Translations under genes and position numbers: made by a program
Notes under the pieces: generated by a model
Seen by the model: only the letters and a program-made list of their open reading frames with translations
Told to the model about the DNA's origin: nothing
The model's database searches: none
Part shown: piece after piece, positions 38,816 through 48,729 of the stretch
Layout: every line of letters begins with the position of its first letter
Position numbering within the stretch: the stretch's first letter is position 1
Assembly: GCA_031835245.1 (NCBI GenBank)
Contig: JAVKOQ010000372.1
Span: forward strand, 1-48,813
DNA from: Balamuthia mandrillaris
Lineage: Eukaryota; Discosea; Longamoebia; Balamuthiidae
DNA length: 48,813 bases
Reading direction: 5' to 3'

Positions 38816-39436
38816 CGAAAAAGAAAACGACGAAAGAGGAAGAAGAGAAAGAGAAAAGAGAGAACAAAAAACACAAACCGAATAGCAGCAACCCAAGCGT
38901 CCCTGTGCTGCTGGTTGGGACATTCCAGCACGGTGCGAGAGATCTTTCCCTTGGTGCCCTTGGCCAGGTGCACGTCGAAACACTTTTTGCTGCCCTTGTG
39001 CGGCTCCACGGTGATGACGGTGCCCAACGGATGACTGGAGACCAACGCCTCTGTCTTATATTTCTGTTTTATTTATTGTTGTGTTTTTTTTGTTATTTTT
39101 TTTTTTTAATGAAAGAGATGAAAGAGAAAGCAAGCTGGAGAAGAAGAAGAAGAAGAAGAAGAAGAAGAAGAAGAAGAAGAAGAAGAAGAAGAAGAAGAAC
39201 AAGGAGAAGAAGAAGAACAAGAAGAACAAAAAGAAGAAACGTACCAAAAACAAAAGAGAGTCAGCCTTGAGGACCACTTTGCGTATTTTGGGGTTGGGTC
39301 GATACCTCCCCGTGATGACATAGCCCTCACGAAGGGAGTCGCTGGCCGGAATGTTTTTCTTTCGGAGCACCCCGAACCGTTCAAAGAGGGACTCCTCGCC
39401 ATCGCCTCCCGTTTCTTTCTTGCTGAGTCGATGCAT
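37446..39436 (-). CDS. PH-domain protein with C-terminal YbjQ-like (heavy-metal-binding) domain, about 494 aa
   Basis: Unusual fusion. Minus-strand exons 39436-39245, 39054-38879, 38687-37668, 37542-37446; sum 494 codons plus stop. Residues ~20-125 form a PH-like domain: LFERFGVLRKKNIPASDSLR, EGYVITGRYRPNPKIRKVVL, then GTVITVEPHKGSKKCFDVHL and a final helix CPNQQHRDAWVAAIR with the invariant PH Trp. A long Ser/Asp-rich linker follows (YEDDDFDDGEDSSYEDDDDD). The C-terminus reads VQVLVSTRSHPQKGLELAKE, VVSG, then ARKAAQVSLAKAASKLGANA, VLAAGFSITGNANGGVTVMA, YGTACVL, matching YbjQ/DUF74 blocks (e.g. the ...LGANAVVG... and ...AYGTA... motifs); C2CD5 is the eukaryotic protein known to carry such a domain. 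Membrane recruitment via PH is inferred. The start Met may not be the first; no acceptor is seen just upstream. Confidence 0.82.
38780..38811. repeat. (GA)n microsatellite in PH/YbjQ intron 2
   Basis: About 32 bp of GA on the plus strand, CT on the coding strand. Confidence 0.9.
39138..39199. repeat. (GAA)n microsatellite in PH/YbjQ intron 1
   Basis: About 60 bp of GAA on the plus strand, TTC on the coding strand. Confidence 0.95.
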
Positions 39437-39989
39437 ATTTGTTTTTGATTGTTTTTTTTTTTGTTAAAAAAAACAAAAGTGAACAGAAAAAATAAATAAA
39501 AATAGAATGAATGAACAGAACAGAAAAAATATATATCTCTCTGTGTGTGTGTGGGTCAGGCCTGCTATGGCAGCAGACAAGGTTGACTTGTTCTTCTTTT
39601 TTCTTCTTTCTTTTCTTTGGGGTTGTCGTACTTTTGCACGGTGGTTTCCGCTCAAACTTCGGGGGAATCAAGGAGAACGATTCCTCGGCCGGTTTTGTCC
39701 TGGTGGGAGATATGTAGGATGGCGGAGGAATCGTTGGGCATTACCGCGCCCATGCGAGAGGTACAACGCTCAACTAAAATTACATTTTCTGCATTCTTGA
39801 AATTTTTGGCCCAGACAAAAACAGTTTGCATTGCTGAAATTGCTCGAATTTATGAAATAGCTTAAATGCTTTGCATTGCTTAAATTATTTACATAACTTG
39901 AGAAGGAAGGAGAAAGAAAGATGAACAGAAAGCAAAGAGGGGGAAATTTTTTAAATATTAAAAAAAAAACTATTTTTTTTTGTTTTGTT
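39437..39989. other. Gap between PH/YbjQ gene and RING gene
   Basis: About 550 bp, AT-rich toward the right. Contains two near-identical 16-mers, TTTGCATTGCTGAAAT (39825-39840) and TTTGCATTGCTTAAAT (39870-39885), and a third weaker relative near 39790. A possible upstream exon for the PH gene near 39755 (ATGGGCGCG|GTAATG) could not be confirmed. Confidence 0.45.
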
Positions 39990-40793
39990 TTACAATACAT
40001 AAGTCGGAAGTTCTGGTACAACAGTGAAAAAGTCTCTAAAGGCATCGATCCGTTGCCGACGAGAAATCTCTTCGTCGTAGGACAATGACGCCTCTGTCGC
40101 CCAGGCAATGGATGCTACCGCTGGATGCTGAATTTGGTTTTGTTGTTGGTGGTACTGTTGTTGTTGCCGTTGGCGTTGTTGCAGTCGCCGTGTACGCTCC
40201 TCTTCCCGCCGTTGGCACTCGGAGAGGAACTGACTGCCCACGATGGCTTCCAACGATTTCTGACGCGCCTCCTTTTTTTGTAGCCGCTCCCTCTCGGCGG
40301 CTTCGTCTATCTCTTTGCGTCGTCGTTCAATCTCCTCCGGCAGTTCCCTTTGCAACCAGTTCCACATCCAAACCTATTTTTTTTTTTTAGAGAGACAAAG
40401 AAAAAAAAGAAAAGAGAAGATGGTAAGATAGAGGAACTTAGAAAAAAAAAAATCGAGAGTGTGGAGGATGGATGGACGCGGTACATTTGTTTGGGGATAC
40501 TCCCTCCAGGGATGCCTGCACTGGGGACATTTTTGATTTTCCACACGCAACACGCAGGAGCCACAGAAGGAGTGACCACAGGGCAGGGTGACGGGAAAGA
40601 AAAAGACGTCCAGACAGATCGGACAGAGACAGTCCGCTTGGTGGGCATTTATTTTGGGGGATGTGCGTGTTTCTGTGGGGATAGGGGTGTGTTGGACGGA
40701 TGGCGCCTCGCTGCTGCTGGGGAGACTGGGGGAGGTGTGCATGATCGCCCTGCTATAAAAGTGTCTAGTGTACTTTTGTGTTCTGCTCGACAA
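39990..40793 (-). CDS. RING-finger protein, probable E3 ubiquitin ligase, about 230 aa
   Basis: Minus-strand exons 40793-40485 and 40373-39990, joined at PQTN|VWMWNWLQRELPEEI. A Ser/Pro-rich N-terminus (MHTSPSLPSSSEAPSVQHTP) precedes a complete C3HC4 RING: ADCLCPICLDVFFFPVTLPC, GHSFCGSCVLRVENQKCPQC, RHP. Cys/His order C-x2-C..C-x-H-x2-C-x2-C..C-x2-C is intact and the Ile after the first CP (ICL) and the Pro in CPQC suit E2 binding. The second exon encodes a long charged coiled coil (EEIERRRKEIDEAAERERLQ), a Gln-rich tract, and a tail FRDFFTVVPELPTYVL. The layout resembles LON/TRIM-like or simple coiled-coil RING ligases. The first Met (40793) or Met at about 40742 could be the start. Substrate unknown. 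Confidence 0.88.
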
Positions 40794-41242
40794 AAAATAA
40801 AAAATGGTTTGTGTTCAAAAAAACCCAATTTTTCTGGCGTTGTATCCAAGGAATGTTTGGCACGGAAGGCTTGTTTGGAATTTTGTTGGTATGTCCAATC
40901 ATTTTGACTCCGGAAATTTAACTCCGAGAATTTCGATTGGTTTTCCGTTTCCGTGGGTGGATAAAATTTCGATTCGTGTCGACGTAGATGCTGACGTAAT
41001 CATTGGTAAAATTCTGCGACGATTCTGTAGAAAATAGGATGAAAATGTATATAGCAGTTAATGAAATTTCACTCTAAAACAAGGGAAAACAAAGAAACCC
41101 AAGAAACGCCTATCAATGGGTCCCTTTCGTTCTTCGATAGCGACCCAAGGATAAAACACACCTTGCATCCTCCTTTCTTTCATTTTTGACACAAACAAAT
41201 AAAGAACACACACCAAAAAACATCACACAGATAGAGAGATAG
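40794..41242. promoter_or_regulatory. Upstream region of Hsp101/ClpB
   Basis: About 450 bp. Around 40905-40960 it holds several GAA/TTC units close together (GGAAATTT, GAGAATTTCG, GGTTTTCCGTTTCCG) with spacing near but not equal to the canonical heat-shock element, plus inverted CCAAT sites. Heat control is expected for this family; the sites seen are only suggestive. Confidence 0.35.
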
Positions 41243-43954
41243 ATGAGTTTGAACCCAAAGAACTTCACAGACAAAACGAACCAGGTCCTTTCAGCCGCAC
41301 AGGACCTGGCCATCACCAACCAGAATGTTAACCTGACGCCCGTCCACCTGGCCGTGGCCCTGCTCGAGGACGAGGAAGGCCTGGCCAAGAACCTCGTCTC
41401 CAAGTGCGGAGGAGACCCCCAGGCCGTCAACCGGAAGCTGCGCAGCCTCATGGTCCGCTTGCCCGTGCAGGAGCCCCCTCCCCCCGAGGTCGGCGCCAGC
41501 TCCGCCCTCATGAAGGTCCTCCGCCAGGCCCAGAAGCTCCAGACCGAACAGCAGGACAGCCACGTGGCGCTGGACCACCTCATGCAGGCCCTCTACGAGG
41601 ACAAGGACGTGAAGGAGGCGTTCGAGTCCTGCGGCCTGCCGCTGAAGCGCATGGCAGAGACCATCAAGCTCCTGCGCGGCAACAGGAAAGTGGAGAACAA
41701 GTCGGCAGAGTCCACCTACGAGGCCCTCTCCAAGTACGGCCAGGACCTGGTAGCCGCCGCCGAGGAGGGCAAGCTGGACCCCGTCATCGGCAGGGACGAC
41801 GAGATCCGCCGCGTCATCCGGGTGCTCAGCCGCCGCACCAAGAACAACCCCGTCCTCATCGGAGAGCCCGGTGTGGGCAAGACGGCCATCGTGGAGGGGC
41901 TGGCCCTGCGGATCGTGCGCGGGGACGTGCCCGAGAACCTCAAGTGCCGCGTGATCAGCCTGGACATGGGCGCCCTTATAGCTGGAGCCAAGTACAGGGG
42001 AGAGTTTGAGGAGCGCCTCAAGGCGGTGTTGAAGGAGGTCAAGGAGGCGGAGGGCAAGATCGTGCTCTTCATCGATGAGATCCACCTGGTCCTCGGCGCC
42101 GGCAAGACCGAGGGCAGCATGGACGCCGCCAACCTGCTCAAGCCCATGCTGGCCCGCGGAGAGCTGCGCTGCATCGGCGCCACCACTCTGGCCGAGTACA
42201 GAAAGTATGTGGAGAAGGATGCTGCCTTTGAGCGCCGCTTCCAGCCTGTCTACGTCGGCGAGCCCTCCGTCCCCGATACCGTCAGCATCCTGCGTGGCCT
42301 CAAGGACCGCTATGAGAGCCACCATGGCGTGAGGATCAGTGACAGCGCCCTCGTGATGGCTGCACAGTTGGCCCACAGATATATCACCTCTCGCTTCCTG
42401 CCGGACAAAGCCATTGATCTGGTGGATGAAGCCTGTGCCAACGTGCGCGTGCAGCTGGACTCGAGGCCAGAGAAGATTGACCAACTGGAGAGGAAGAGGT
42501 TGCAGCTGGAGGTAGAGGCCACAGCGTTGGAGAGAGAGAAGGAGGACAAGGCCGCCCAGGAGAGACTGCAAAAGGTTAGAGAAAAGCTGACCAAGATCAA
42601 GGAGGAGATAGAACCGCTCAAGCTGCGCTATGAACGTGAGAAGGGAGACATCGACCAGCTCCGCGCCTTGAAGCAGAAACTGGAAGAAGTCAAGAACAAG
42701 ATCGAACAGGCAGAGCGACGCTACGACCTTGCCCTCGTGGCCGACCTTCGCTATGGCGCCGTGCCCGAGTTGGAGAAGCAGATTGCTGAATTGGAGAGCA
42801 AGAACCGAGAGAAGGCCAGGAAGGCCGCAGAAGACCCCGATCGCCTCCTCACCGAAGTGGTCGGTCCAGAGCAGATCAGCCAAATCGTCAGTCGATGGAC
42901 AGGAATCCCTGTCTCCAAGTTGAACCAAAGCGAGAGAGCTCGTGTGCTTCGCCTGGCGGACCACCTCCATGAAAGGGTGGTTGGTCAGAACGAGGCTGTG
43001 GATGCTGTAGCAGAGGCTGTGCTCCGCACACGCGCTGGCCTTGGTCGGCCAGGCCAACCCACCGGCAGTTTCCTCTTCTTGGGTCCAACGGGCGTGGGCA
43101 AGACGGAGCTCGCCAAGGCCCTTGCTGAGGAGCTCTTTGATGATGAGAAGCAAATCGTGAGAATGGACATGAGCGAGTACATGGAGCAGCACTCTGTGGC
43201 GAGGCTTATCGGCGCTCCTCCAGGTTATGTCGGCTACGATGAGGGCGGTCAACTCACCGAGGCAGTGCGAAGGCGGCCCTACAGCGTGGTGCTCTTTGAC
43301 GAGGTCGAGAAGGCACACATCCGCGTGCTCAACGTCCTCTTGCAAGTGTTGGACGATGGCCGCATCACCGATGGCCAAGGCAGAACCGTGGACTTTAGCA
43401 ACACTGTTATCATCATGACGTCGAACATCGGAGCCGAGCACTTGTTGGTCTCCGGTGCCATGATCGAGGAGGGAGAGGAGAGCCACATCCAGAAGGAGGC
43501 CAAGGCCCAAGTGCTCCGCGCCTGCAAGGACTACTTCCGCCCCGAGTTCCTCAACCGGCTGGACGACATTGTGGTCTTCAACCCGCTCTCCCGCAAAGAC
43601 CTTCATCGCATCGTCGAGCTGCAGGTCCACCGCATTGCCGACCGGCTGAAGGAGCAAAAGGTGCGCATCGAGATGACCGCCCCTGCTGTGGAGGCCGTCT
43701 TGAATGCCGCCTACGATCCCCTCTACGGTGCTCGTCCCTTGAGGAGATACTTGGAAAAGCACATCGTCACGGGCATCAGCAGGATGATAGTCGCCGGAGA
43801 GTTGAAGGAGGACAGCACGGTGTTGATAGAGGCCAAGAAGGACGGAAGCGAGGGCCTTTCCTTCCGAGTGATGGAAGGTGGAGGAAGCGCGAGTGGAACG
43901 GGAGAAACGGGGGGCGAGGCCTCGACGAGGCAAAAAAAAAAGCCAAAGATCTAA
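41243..43954 (+). CDS. HSP104: Hsp101/ClpB/Hsp104-family disaggregase, 903 aa, intronless
   Basis: AAA+ chaperone that pulls proteins from aggregates with Hsp70. One uninterrupted frame of 903 codons, usual length. Clp-N repeats at residues ~5-150; NBD1 with Walker A GEPGVGKT, pore loop [12 protein letters not shown], Walker [15 protein letters not shown] and sensor [11 protein letters not shown]; the long coiled-coil middle domain (about 405-535: [20 protein letters not shown] ...) that marks ClpB/Hsp104 rather than ClpA/C; NBD2 with Walker [21 protein letters not shown], pore loop [13 protein letters not shown], Walker [13 protein letters not shown]-terminal domain to [14 protein letters not shown]. 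The tail ends RQKKKPKI, lacking a DDLD-type acidic Hsp104 end. No targeting peptide is obvious, so cytosol is likely. Absence of introns in a window rich in them is common for heat-shock genes. Strong GC3 bias creates a long antisense open frame. Confidence 0.97.
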   Translation: MSLNPKNFTDKTNQVLSAAQDLAITNQNVNLTPVHLAVALLEDEEGLAKNLVSKCGGDPQAVNRKLRSLMVRLPVQEPPPPEVGASSALMKVLRQAQKLQTEQQDSHVALDHLMQALYEDKDVKEAFESCGLPLKRMAETIKLLRGNRKVENKSAESTYEALSKYGQDLVAAAEEGKLDPVIGRDDEIRRVIRVLSRRTKNNPVLIGEPGVGKTAIVEGLALRIVRGDVPENLKCRVISLDMGALIAGAKYRGEFEERLKAVLKEVKEAEGKIVLFIDEIHLVLGAGKTEGSMDAANLLKPMLARGELRCIGATTLAEYRKYVEKDAAFERRFQPVYVGEPSVPDTVSILRGLKDRYESHHGVRISDSALVMAAQLAHRYITSRFLPDKAIDLVDEACANVRVQLDSRPEKIDQLERKRLQLEVEATALEREKEDKAAQERLQKVREKLTKIKEEIEPLKLRYEREKGDIDQLRALKQKLEEVKNKIEQAERRYDLALVADLRYGAVPELEKQIAELESKNREKARKAAEDPDRLLTEVVGPEQISQIVSRWTGIPVSKLNQSERARVLRLADHLHERVVGQNEAVDAVAEAVLRTRAGLGRPGQPTGSFLFLGPTGVGKTELAKALAEELFDDEKQIVRMDMSEYMEQHSVARLIGAPPGYVGYDEGGQLTEAVRRRPYSVVLFDEVEKAHIRVLNVLLQVLDDGRITDGQGRTVDFSNTVIIMTSNIGAEHLLVSGAMIEEGEESHIQKEAKAQVLRACKDYFRPEFLNRLDDIVVFNPLSRKDLHRIVELQVHRIADRLKEQKVRIEMTAPAVEAVLNAAYDPLYGARPLRRYLEKHIVTGISRMIVAGELKEDSTVLIEAKKDGSEGLSFRVMEGGGSASGTGETGGEASTRQKKKPKI

Positions 43955-44284
43955 AGAAGAGAAAGCAACGGGAAGGTGTAAATAATGCGGAAGAAGAAAA
44001 GGAGGTGGAGGAGAAGAAGAAGAGAAGAAAGGAGGCAGAAAGGAAGGAGATGGAGGTGGTGAGAGAAGAGGAGGACAAACCCGAAACGACCACCAGAGCG
44101 AAACGTAAACGAGGAAGAAGGTGAAAACAAAACTGTTATGAAACAAATATATAATAGAAAAAAACCTGTAAAGAGTTTTTAGATAAACGAAAACTTTTCT
44201 TTTTGTATAACAGTTAAACAAAACAAGGAGGAGAGAGAGAGAGAGAGCGAGAGAGAGAGAAGTAAGAGAAGAGAGGCGGTAGGT
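43955..44284. other. Convergent gap between Hsp101 and mL52 genes
   Basis: A- and GA-rich sequence with a GA array at about 44230-44262; serves as 3' flank for both genes. No gene seen. Confidence 0.5.
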
Positions 44285-45004
44285 TCACTTGCGAACACCA
44301 CGGCTCCATTCTTCCTTTTCGATCTCCATGACCTCCTCTCGAAGCTGTTTGATGCGTTGCGTCACTATTTTTCTTCGACGGATCACGCTCTTTCGCTTCG
44401 CGCTGACTGGCGCACTTCGTCCATCTTATAATCATGCGTGAGGATTAAATAAATAAATAAATAACAGAACAGAGAAAGAAAGAAGCAACAAGAAACGACA
44501 AGAAAGAGAGAGACAGAGAGAGAAACGACAAGAGGGAAAGCAAAGAAGAAGAAAAAAGAAGGGAAAGAAAAAGTGAGGGAGTGTGTGATCAATGGCTCGT
44601 GAGTCGTTGAGACAGAGATGAACAAAAACTCGGTGAAGCCAAATAGGGTAGAACAAAAAAAAATTGATCAACGGAGATTCCATTTGTCCCTCGAAGACAA
44701 GAGCCAGCATCGTGTAGCACCGAGATGTGCTCCTTCAGAGAGGGAATAAAAACAAAAACAAAACAAAGAAAGAAAGGAAGAGAGCAGCGGAGGGGAAAAA
44801 AAAATCAAAAGACACAAAACCTGCAAACTCCCAATCAGGCAGATCGTAGAGGGGACCGTCCGCGGTGCCGTCCACGTTTTGCCCCAAGGACGCTCTCCAG
44901 TGCCCTCCGGCACGCGAGTGCGACAGCAGGCACTGCCGTGTGACCATGGGGGACACCCCAGCCCAGTTCCGCCGCCACCAGCCGCCAGCGCTCAACCGAT
45001 TCAT
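44285..45004 (-). CDS. MRPL52: Mitochondrial large-subunit ribosomal protein mL52, about 107 aa
   Basis: Protein of the mitochondrial ribosome large subunit. Minus-strand exons 45004-44821 and 44424-44285, joined in phase 1 at Asp. The N-terminus MNRLSAGGWWRRNWAGVSPM is Arg-rich and lacks acidic residues, a likely mitochondrial presequence. Core: RAGGHWRASLGQNVDGTADG, PLYDLPDWEFADGRSAPVSA, then RRRKIVTQRIKQLREEVMEI and the tail EKEEWSRGVRK. This reproduces the mL52 signature AGxxWR..QG...  GPL.DLPDW.yADGrpaP and the basic helix that follows; the junction falls inside FADG. Human MRPL52 is 123 aa. The 396-nt intron is the longest well-defined intron in this part. An upstream in-frame ATG at 45088 would spoil the presequence. 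Confidence 0.92.
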
Positions 45005-45123
45005 CGCTGTCTTTGATTTGTTTTCTTTTTTCTTTCTTTTGTGGTTGTCGACGTAAATAGAGATGAAAAACTGCAAGATCTTTTTCATATAGAGTTAAAA
45101 TTAAACGGAACGTAACTCGAAGC

Positions 45124-45196
45124 GGGGGCGTAGCTCAATTGGTAGAGCGTTCGGCTCCAGACCGAAAGGCTGCGTGTTCAAGTCACGTCGTCCTCA
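45124..45196 (+). tRNA. tRNA-Trp (anticodon CCA), intronless
   Basis: 73-nt cloverleaf. Acceptor GGGGGCG (45124-45130) pairs with CGTCCTC with two G-U pairs; D stem GCTC/GAGC; anticodon stem TTCGG/CCGAA around loop CTCCAGA with anticodon CCA at 45157-45159; T arm GCGTG TTCAAGT CACGT with the first pair G-U; discriminator A. TTTTT at 45202-45206 is the Pol III terminator. No anticodon-loop intron. Confidence 0.95.
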
Positions 45197-45478
45197 CAAT
45201 CTTTTTACTTCGTTTCAATTTATTTTTTTTTGCATATTTTGTGCTTCGGTTCGACTCGTGCTGCAAACGTTCATTTTTTTTGTAATATTATTGCAAGATA
45301 GTTAAATTAAGTGCGTTACACCGAACGAAAGAGTCACAGAAAAAAAAGTTTAAGGTATCGTTTTCTTTCTTCCCGCAACCACCACTCTTCAAAAACTTTA
45401 TCGCTCTTTTCTTTCTCCTTTTCGGTTTGAACACACAACACAAACAGAAAATATTTATATAGTTAAACAACCAAAGGA

Positions 45479-47356
45479 ATGCCTAAACAAAATCCATCCT
45501 CCTCCTCCTCGGGCTCGGAGGCCGAGAACGACAGCAAAGGGAGGAACAACAAGAACGCCAAAACCGAAAAGAAGAAGGCGGAAGAAGAGGTCGAGGAGGT
45601 GGAGGTCAAGGAGAAGAAGCTCTTTGGCTTTTGGAGGAGGAAGAAGAGGGTCACCAAGAAGAAGAAAGTGAAGAAGGCGGTCAAGAAAGGAGGGGACAAG
45701 AAGGCGGAGGAGGCCCAAGCCAAAAAAGAGCAACCGACAAAGAAAAAAGCGGCTGAACCAACAAAAGGTTTTTTTTTCTATTCTTTTTTCTTTCTCAGTT
45801 CTTTTTTTAAAACATTGTTTCGTTGTTTCTTTTTCTCTTCTTTTTTTTGTTCTGTCAATTCTTTTCTGTGTTAACATTGTTTCTCTCTTCTCTCTCTTTC
45901 TCTCTTCTCTCTTTCTCTCTCTTCTCTCTCTTCTCTCTTTCTCTCTCTTCTCTCTTTCTCCCTCTCAAAAGTTGAAGCCAACAAAAAACGAGAACCAGAG
46001 GAAGATGACAAAGAACCAAACGATGACGATGAGGCCGAAGGGTCCACGAGGGCTCGTCCACTGGTGATGGAGGCCATCCCTGAGGAGCAGACCAACCAAC
46101 GCAGCAACCTTAGGCCGCGATACGTTCCCGCCGGAGCGCTCAACGGGCAAGCCATCGCCGGTGAGCTCCTGCAAAAACGACAGGAGGGAGCTCTTCAACT
46201 GCGTAAAGTGCAACAACAGAAAGAAGAGGAAGAAGCAAAGGAGCAGAAGAAGACAAACCCGTTTGGAGAGTTGAAGCTGAGAAAAGCGGAGCCGGTGAAG
46301 GGTAACGAAGAAGCAAAGGTGCAGAAGAAGACAAATCCGTTTGGAGAGTTGACGTTGAGAAGAGTGCAAAGACCGACGGAAGGAGCGAACGAGCCGGCGG
46401 CGGTGGCAACGAAGAAAGCGTTTTGGCAGGAAGAAGTCAAGTTGAAAGGCGTTGGCACTGCGGCTGCCAAGGAGATCGCCGTCTTGGAACAAAAGTATGT
46501 AAAGAGCGAAGAAGAGAAAAACGAAAAGAAGAAAGAGAAAGCAGAACAGGAAAGCGGATCTGACACAAAAGAAAAGAAAGAAATAGAAGAGAATGCAGAA
46601 GAGAGTGAAGAAAGCGAAGAAGAAGAACAACAAGAAGAGAAGAAAGAGGGAGAAGGAGAAGGGGATGGAGAAGAGTATGAGTGGGTGACAGACTCGTCGG
46701 ATGGAGAGGAAGTGGAGGAGGAAGAAGTGGTATACGAGTATGAATACGTGGAGGCAGCGAGTTCGATAGAGGCACGCCAAATGTTGGCAAATGATGAGGA
46801 AGTGGAGATAGTGGAAGAAGTGGATGTGCCGAATGACATTCGAGAGTCTAAAGCAGGCAAAGCAACTCAAGTGGAGTCATCGAGTTCTTCGGAAGAGGGA
46901 GAAGAAGAGGAAGAAGCGGAAGAAAAGGCGGGAGAACAACAACAAGACGAAAGTGAAGAAGAGGAAAAGAGTGATGAAAATGCGGAAGAGGAGGAAGAGG
47001 TGAGCAGCAGTTCGGAAGAGGAAGAAGAAAAAGATGAAGAGAAACGAGAAGAAGCTAGAGAGGAAGAAGCACAACAGACAGAAGAACCACAAGCAGAGTC
47101 ATCGGAAGATGAACCACAAGCAGTAGGTACAGAAGAAAGCGAAAGAGTAAAGGAACAAGAAAAAGAAGAGTCATCAGAGGAAGAAGAAGAGAAGTCGGAA
47201 GACGAGTCTGACGAAGAAGAGTCCGATGAAGAACAGGAACAAGAAGTCGAAGGAACAAAGAGAGGAATAGAAGAGGAGAAAGAAGCCTCGGCAAACGGCA
47301 CCTCCAGCGACGAAGAAGAACAGGAGGAGACATCAAGCGATTCCGATTCAGACTGA
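45479..47356 (+). CDS. Large charged protein with LxLR repeats and long acidic tail, about 557 aa
   Basis: Not recognised. Exons 45479-45767 and 45972-47356 join at Val. The N-terminal ~95 residues are Ser then Lys-rich (KEKKLFGFWRRKKRVTKKKK). Residues ~125-260 contain a repeated unit: EGALQLRKVQQ, KKTNPFGELKLRKAEP, KKTNPFGELTLRRVQRP and a weaker KKAFWQEEVKLKGVG. The shared core (F.)GxLxLRxV resembles short peptide repeats used by actin-cytoskeleton proteins, but I cannot name the family. A segment YEWVTDSSDGEEVEEEEVVY leads to a ~230-residue Glu/Ser tail (SSSEEEEEKDEEKREEAREE ...) with many acidic casein-kinase-2-like sites, ending SSDSDSD. Nuclear/nucleolar or cytoskeletal scaffold are both possible. 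The intron is TC-rich on the coding strand (45889-45965). Confidence 0.75.
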
Positions 47357-47859
47357 CCAACCCCTCTGGCTCGCTGTGTCTTTGTACATTGTACTTGCGT
47401 TTTTTTTTCTGTGAAAAAAAAAAAGAAGAAGATGTTAACTGACCTTTCAACGCGCCTGCTCTTTGTCCCTCTCTCTCTCCCTCCTCCAAAACGTTTCGCG
47501 TTACTTCCTCCTCCGCGTCTCTTCGCGAAACTAACTATGATCTTTTTGACGTCATCCATCTAGATCAATACGAGGAGCCAATACCCGGAGTTGGTTTTTT
47601 ATTAACTCCGCATAACAACCGTGTTGACACATGACTGGTCCCCGAAACTCCGGTTTGTCTTTTTTAGGTTTCTTAGTTTTTTGTTTTTATTTGTTGTTTA
47701 AGTTTCGGTTTGTCATACTTTTTAATTTTTTATTTTTTCAGTGTTGCGTCTTTATTTTCTTCTGTTCCACAAAAAGAAAAGAAAAAGGGTTTCTGCTAAC
47801 TCACACAGCTCCTTCCCCCCCTTGCTACTTTTTGATTTACACACACAAATAACCACACA
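47357..47859. other. Intergenic region upstream of 14-3-3
   Basis: About 500 bp. A small hairpin CGGAGTT (47586-47592) / AACTCCG (47604-47610) and a TGACGTCA palindrome at about 47549, the form of a CRE/bZIP site, are present. The last 150 bp are pyrimidine-rich then CA-rich just before the ATG. No gene seen. Confidence 0.45.
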
Positions 47860-48729
47860 ATGGGAGACCGCGAGGAGAATGTTTACATGGCCAAGCTCAG
47901 CGAGCAGGCTGAGCGCTACGACGAGATGGTGGAGGCCATGAAGAAGGTCGCCAAGCAGAACGTGGAGCTGACCGTGGAGGAGAGGAACCTTCTTTCCGTC
48001 GCCTACAAGAACGTCATTGGTGCCCGCCGTGCCTCCTGGAGAATCATCTCCTCCATCGAGCAGAAGGAGGAGAACAAGGGCAACGAGGCTCACGTGAAGC
48101 GCATCAAGGAGTACCGCAACAAGGTCGAGAAGGAGCTTTCCGACATTTGCGGCGACATTTTGGGCGTTTTGTCCAACCACCTCATCCCCTCCGCCACCAA
48201 CGGCGAGTCTAAGGTGTTCTACTACAAAATGTTCGTATTGCTTATTGCTTCCCCCTTTTCTCCCCACTCCAAAAAAAAGACCATCACTAACACTAAACAA
48301 CCTAAAAATAATTTTAGGAAGGGCGACTACCACCGCTATTTGGCTGAGTTCGCCACCGGAGATGGCCGCAAAGAAGCCGCTGAGCACTCTCTTGGTGCCT
48401 ACAAGTCCGCCACTGACATTGCCGCCACGGAGTTGCCCCCTACTCACCCCATCCGTCTCGGTCTGGCCCTCAACTTCTCTGTATTTAACTATGAAATCTT
48501 GAACGCCCCCGACAAGGCCTGCCAGCTTGCCAAGCAAGCCTTTGACGAGGCCATTGCTGAGCTTGACACACTATCCGAGGACTCTTACAAGGACAGCACC
48601 CTCATCATGCAGCTCCTCAGAGACAACCTTACGCTCTGGACTGCGGACATGCAGGGAGAGGGCGACGGTGATGACGACGGAGATGACGCTGAGGAGGAGA
48701 AGAAGGAGGGAGAGGAGGCCAAGGAATAA
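47860..48729 (+). CDS. 14-3-3 protein, about 260 aa
   Basis: Dimeric phosphoserine/phosphothreonine-binding adaptor of the cytosol. Exons 47860-48230 and 48318-48729, phase-2 intron in the middle of [13 protein letters not shown]. All nine helices are present: [20 protein letters not shown] (dimer interface), [20 protein letters not shown] (14-3-3 signature 1 with the binding Lys and Arg), [20 protein letters not shown] (Lys-Asp-Tyr-Arg-Tyr pocket), [20 protein letters not shown] (binding groove) and [20 protein letters not shown] (signature 2). The C-terminal tail is acidic and Gly/Asp-rich ([20 protein letters not shown]). Complete; strongly codon-biased as expected for an abundant protein. 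A purine run and poly-T follow the stop, probably 3' UTR. Confidence 0.97.
   Translation: MGDREENVYMAKLSEQAERYDEMVEAMKKVAKQNVELTVEERNLLSVAYKNVIGARRASWRIISSIEQKEENKGNEAHVKRIKEYRNKVEKELSDICGDILGVLSNHLIPSATNGESKVFYYKMFVLLIASPFSPHSKKKTITNTKQPKNNFRKGDYHRYLAEFATGDGRKEAAEHSLGAYKSATDIAATELPPTHPIRLGLALNFSVFNYEILNAPDKACQLAKQAFDEAIAELDTLSEDSYKDSTLIMQLLRDNLTLWTADMQGEGDGDDDGDDAEEEKKEGEEAKE

Noticed and set aside
41291-44221. Long minus-strand open frame (976 codons) opposite Hsp101/ClpB
   Set aside because: Mirror of a highly biased coding sequence; no domain, low-complexity product. The plus strand is an unmistakable 903-aa Hsp101.
44668-44913. Intronic frame GAGCACATCTCGG.. as a middle exon of mL52
   Set aside because: It would insert unrelated residues into the conserved FADG junction; direct joining of 44821 to 44424 gives the family sequence.
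47752-48537. Minus-strand open frame opposite 14-3-3
   Set aside because: Shadow of a strongly biased real gene and it ignores the intron.
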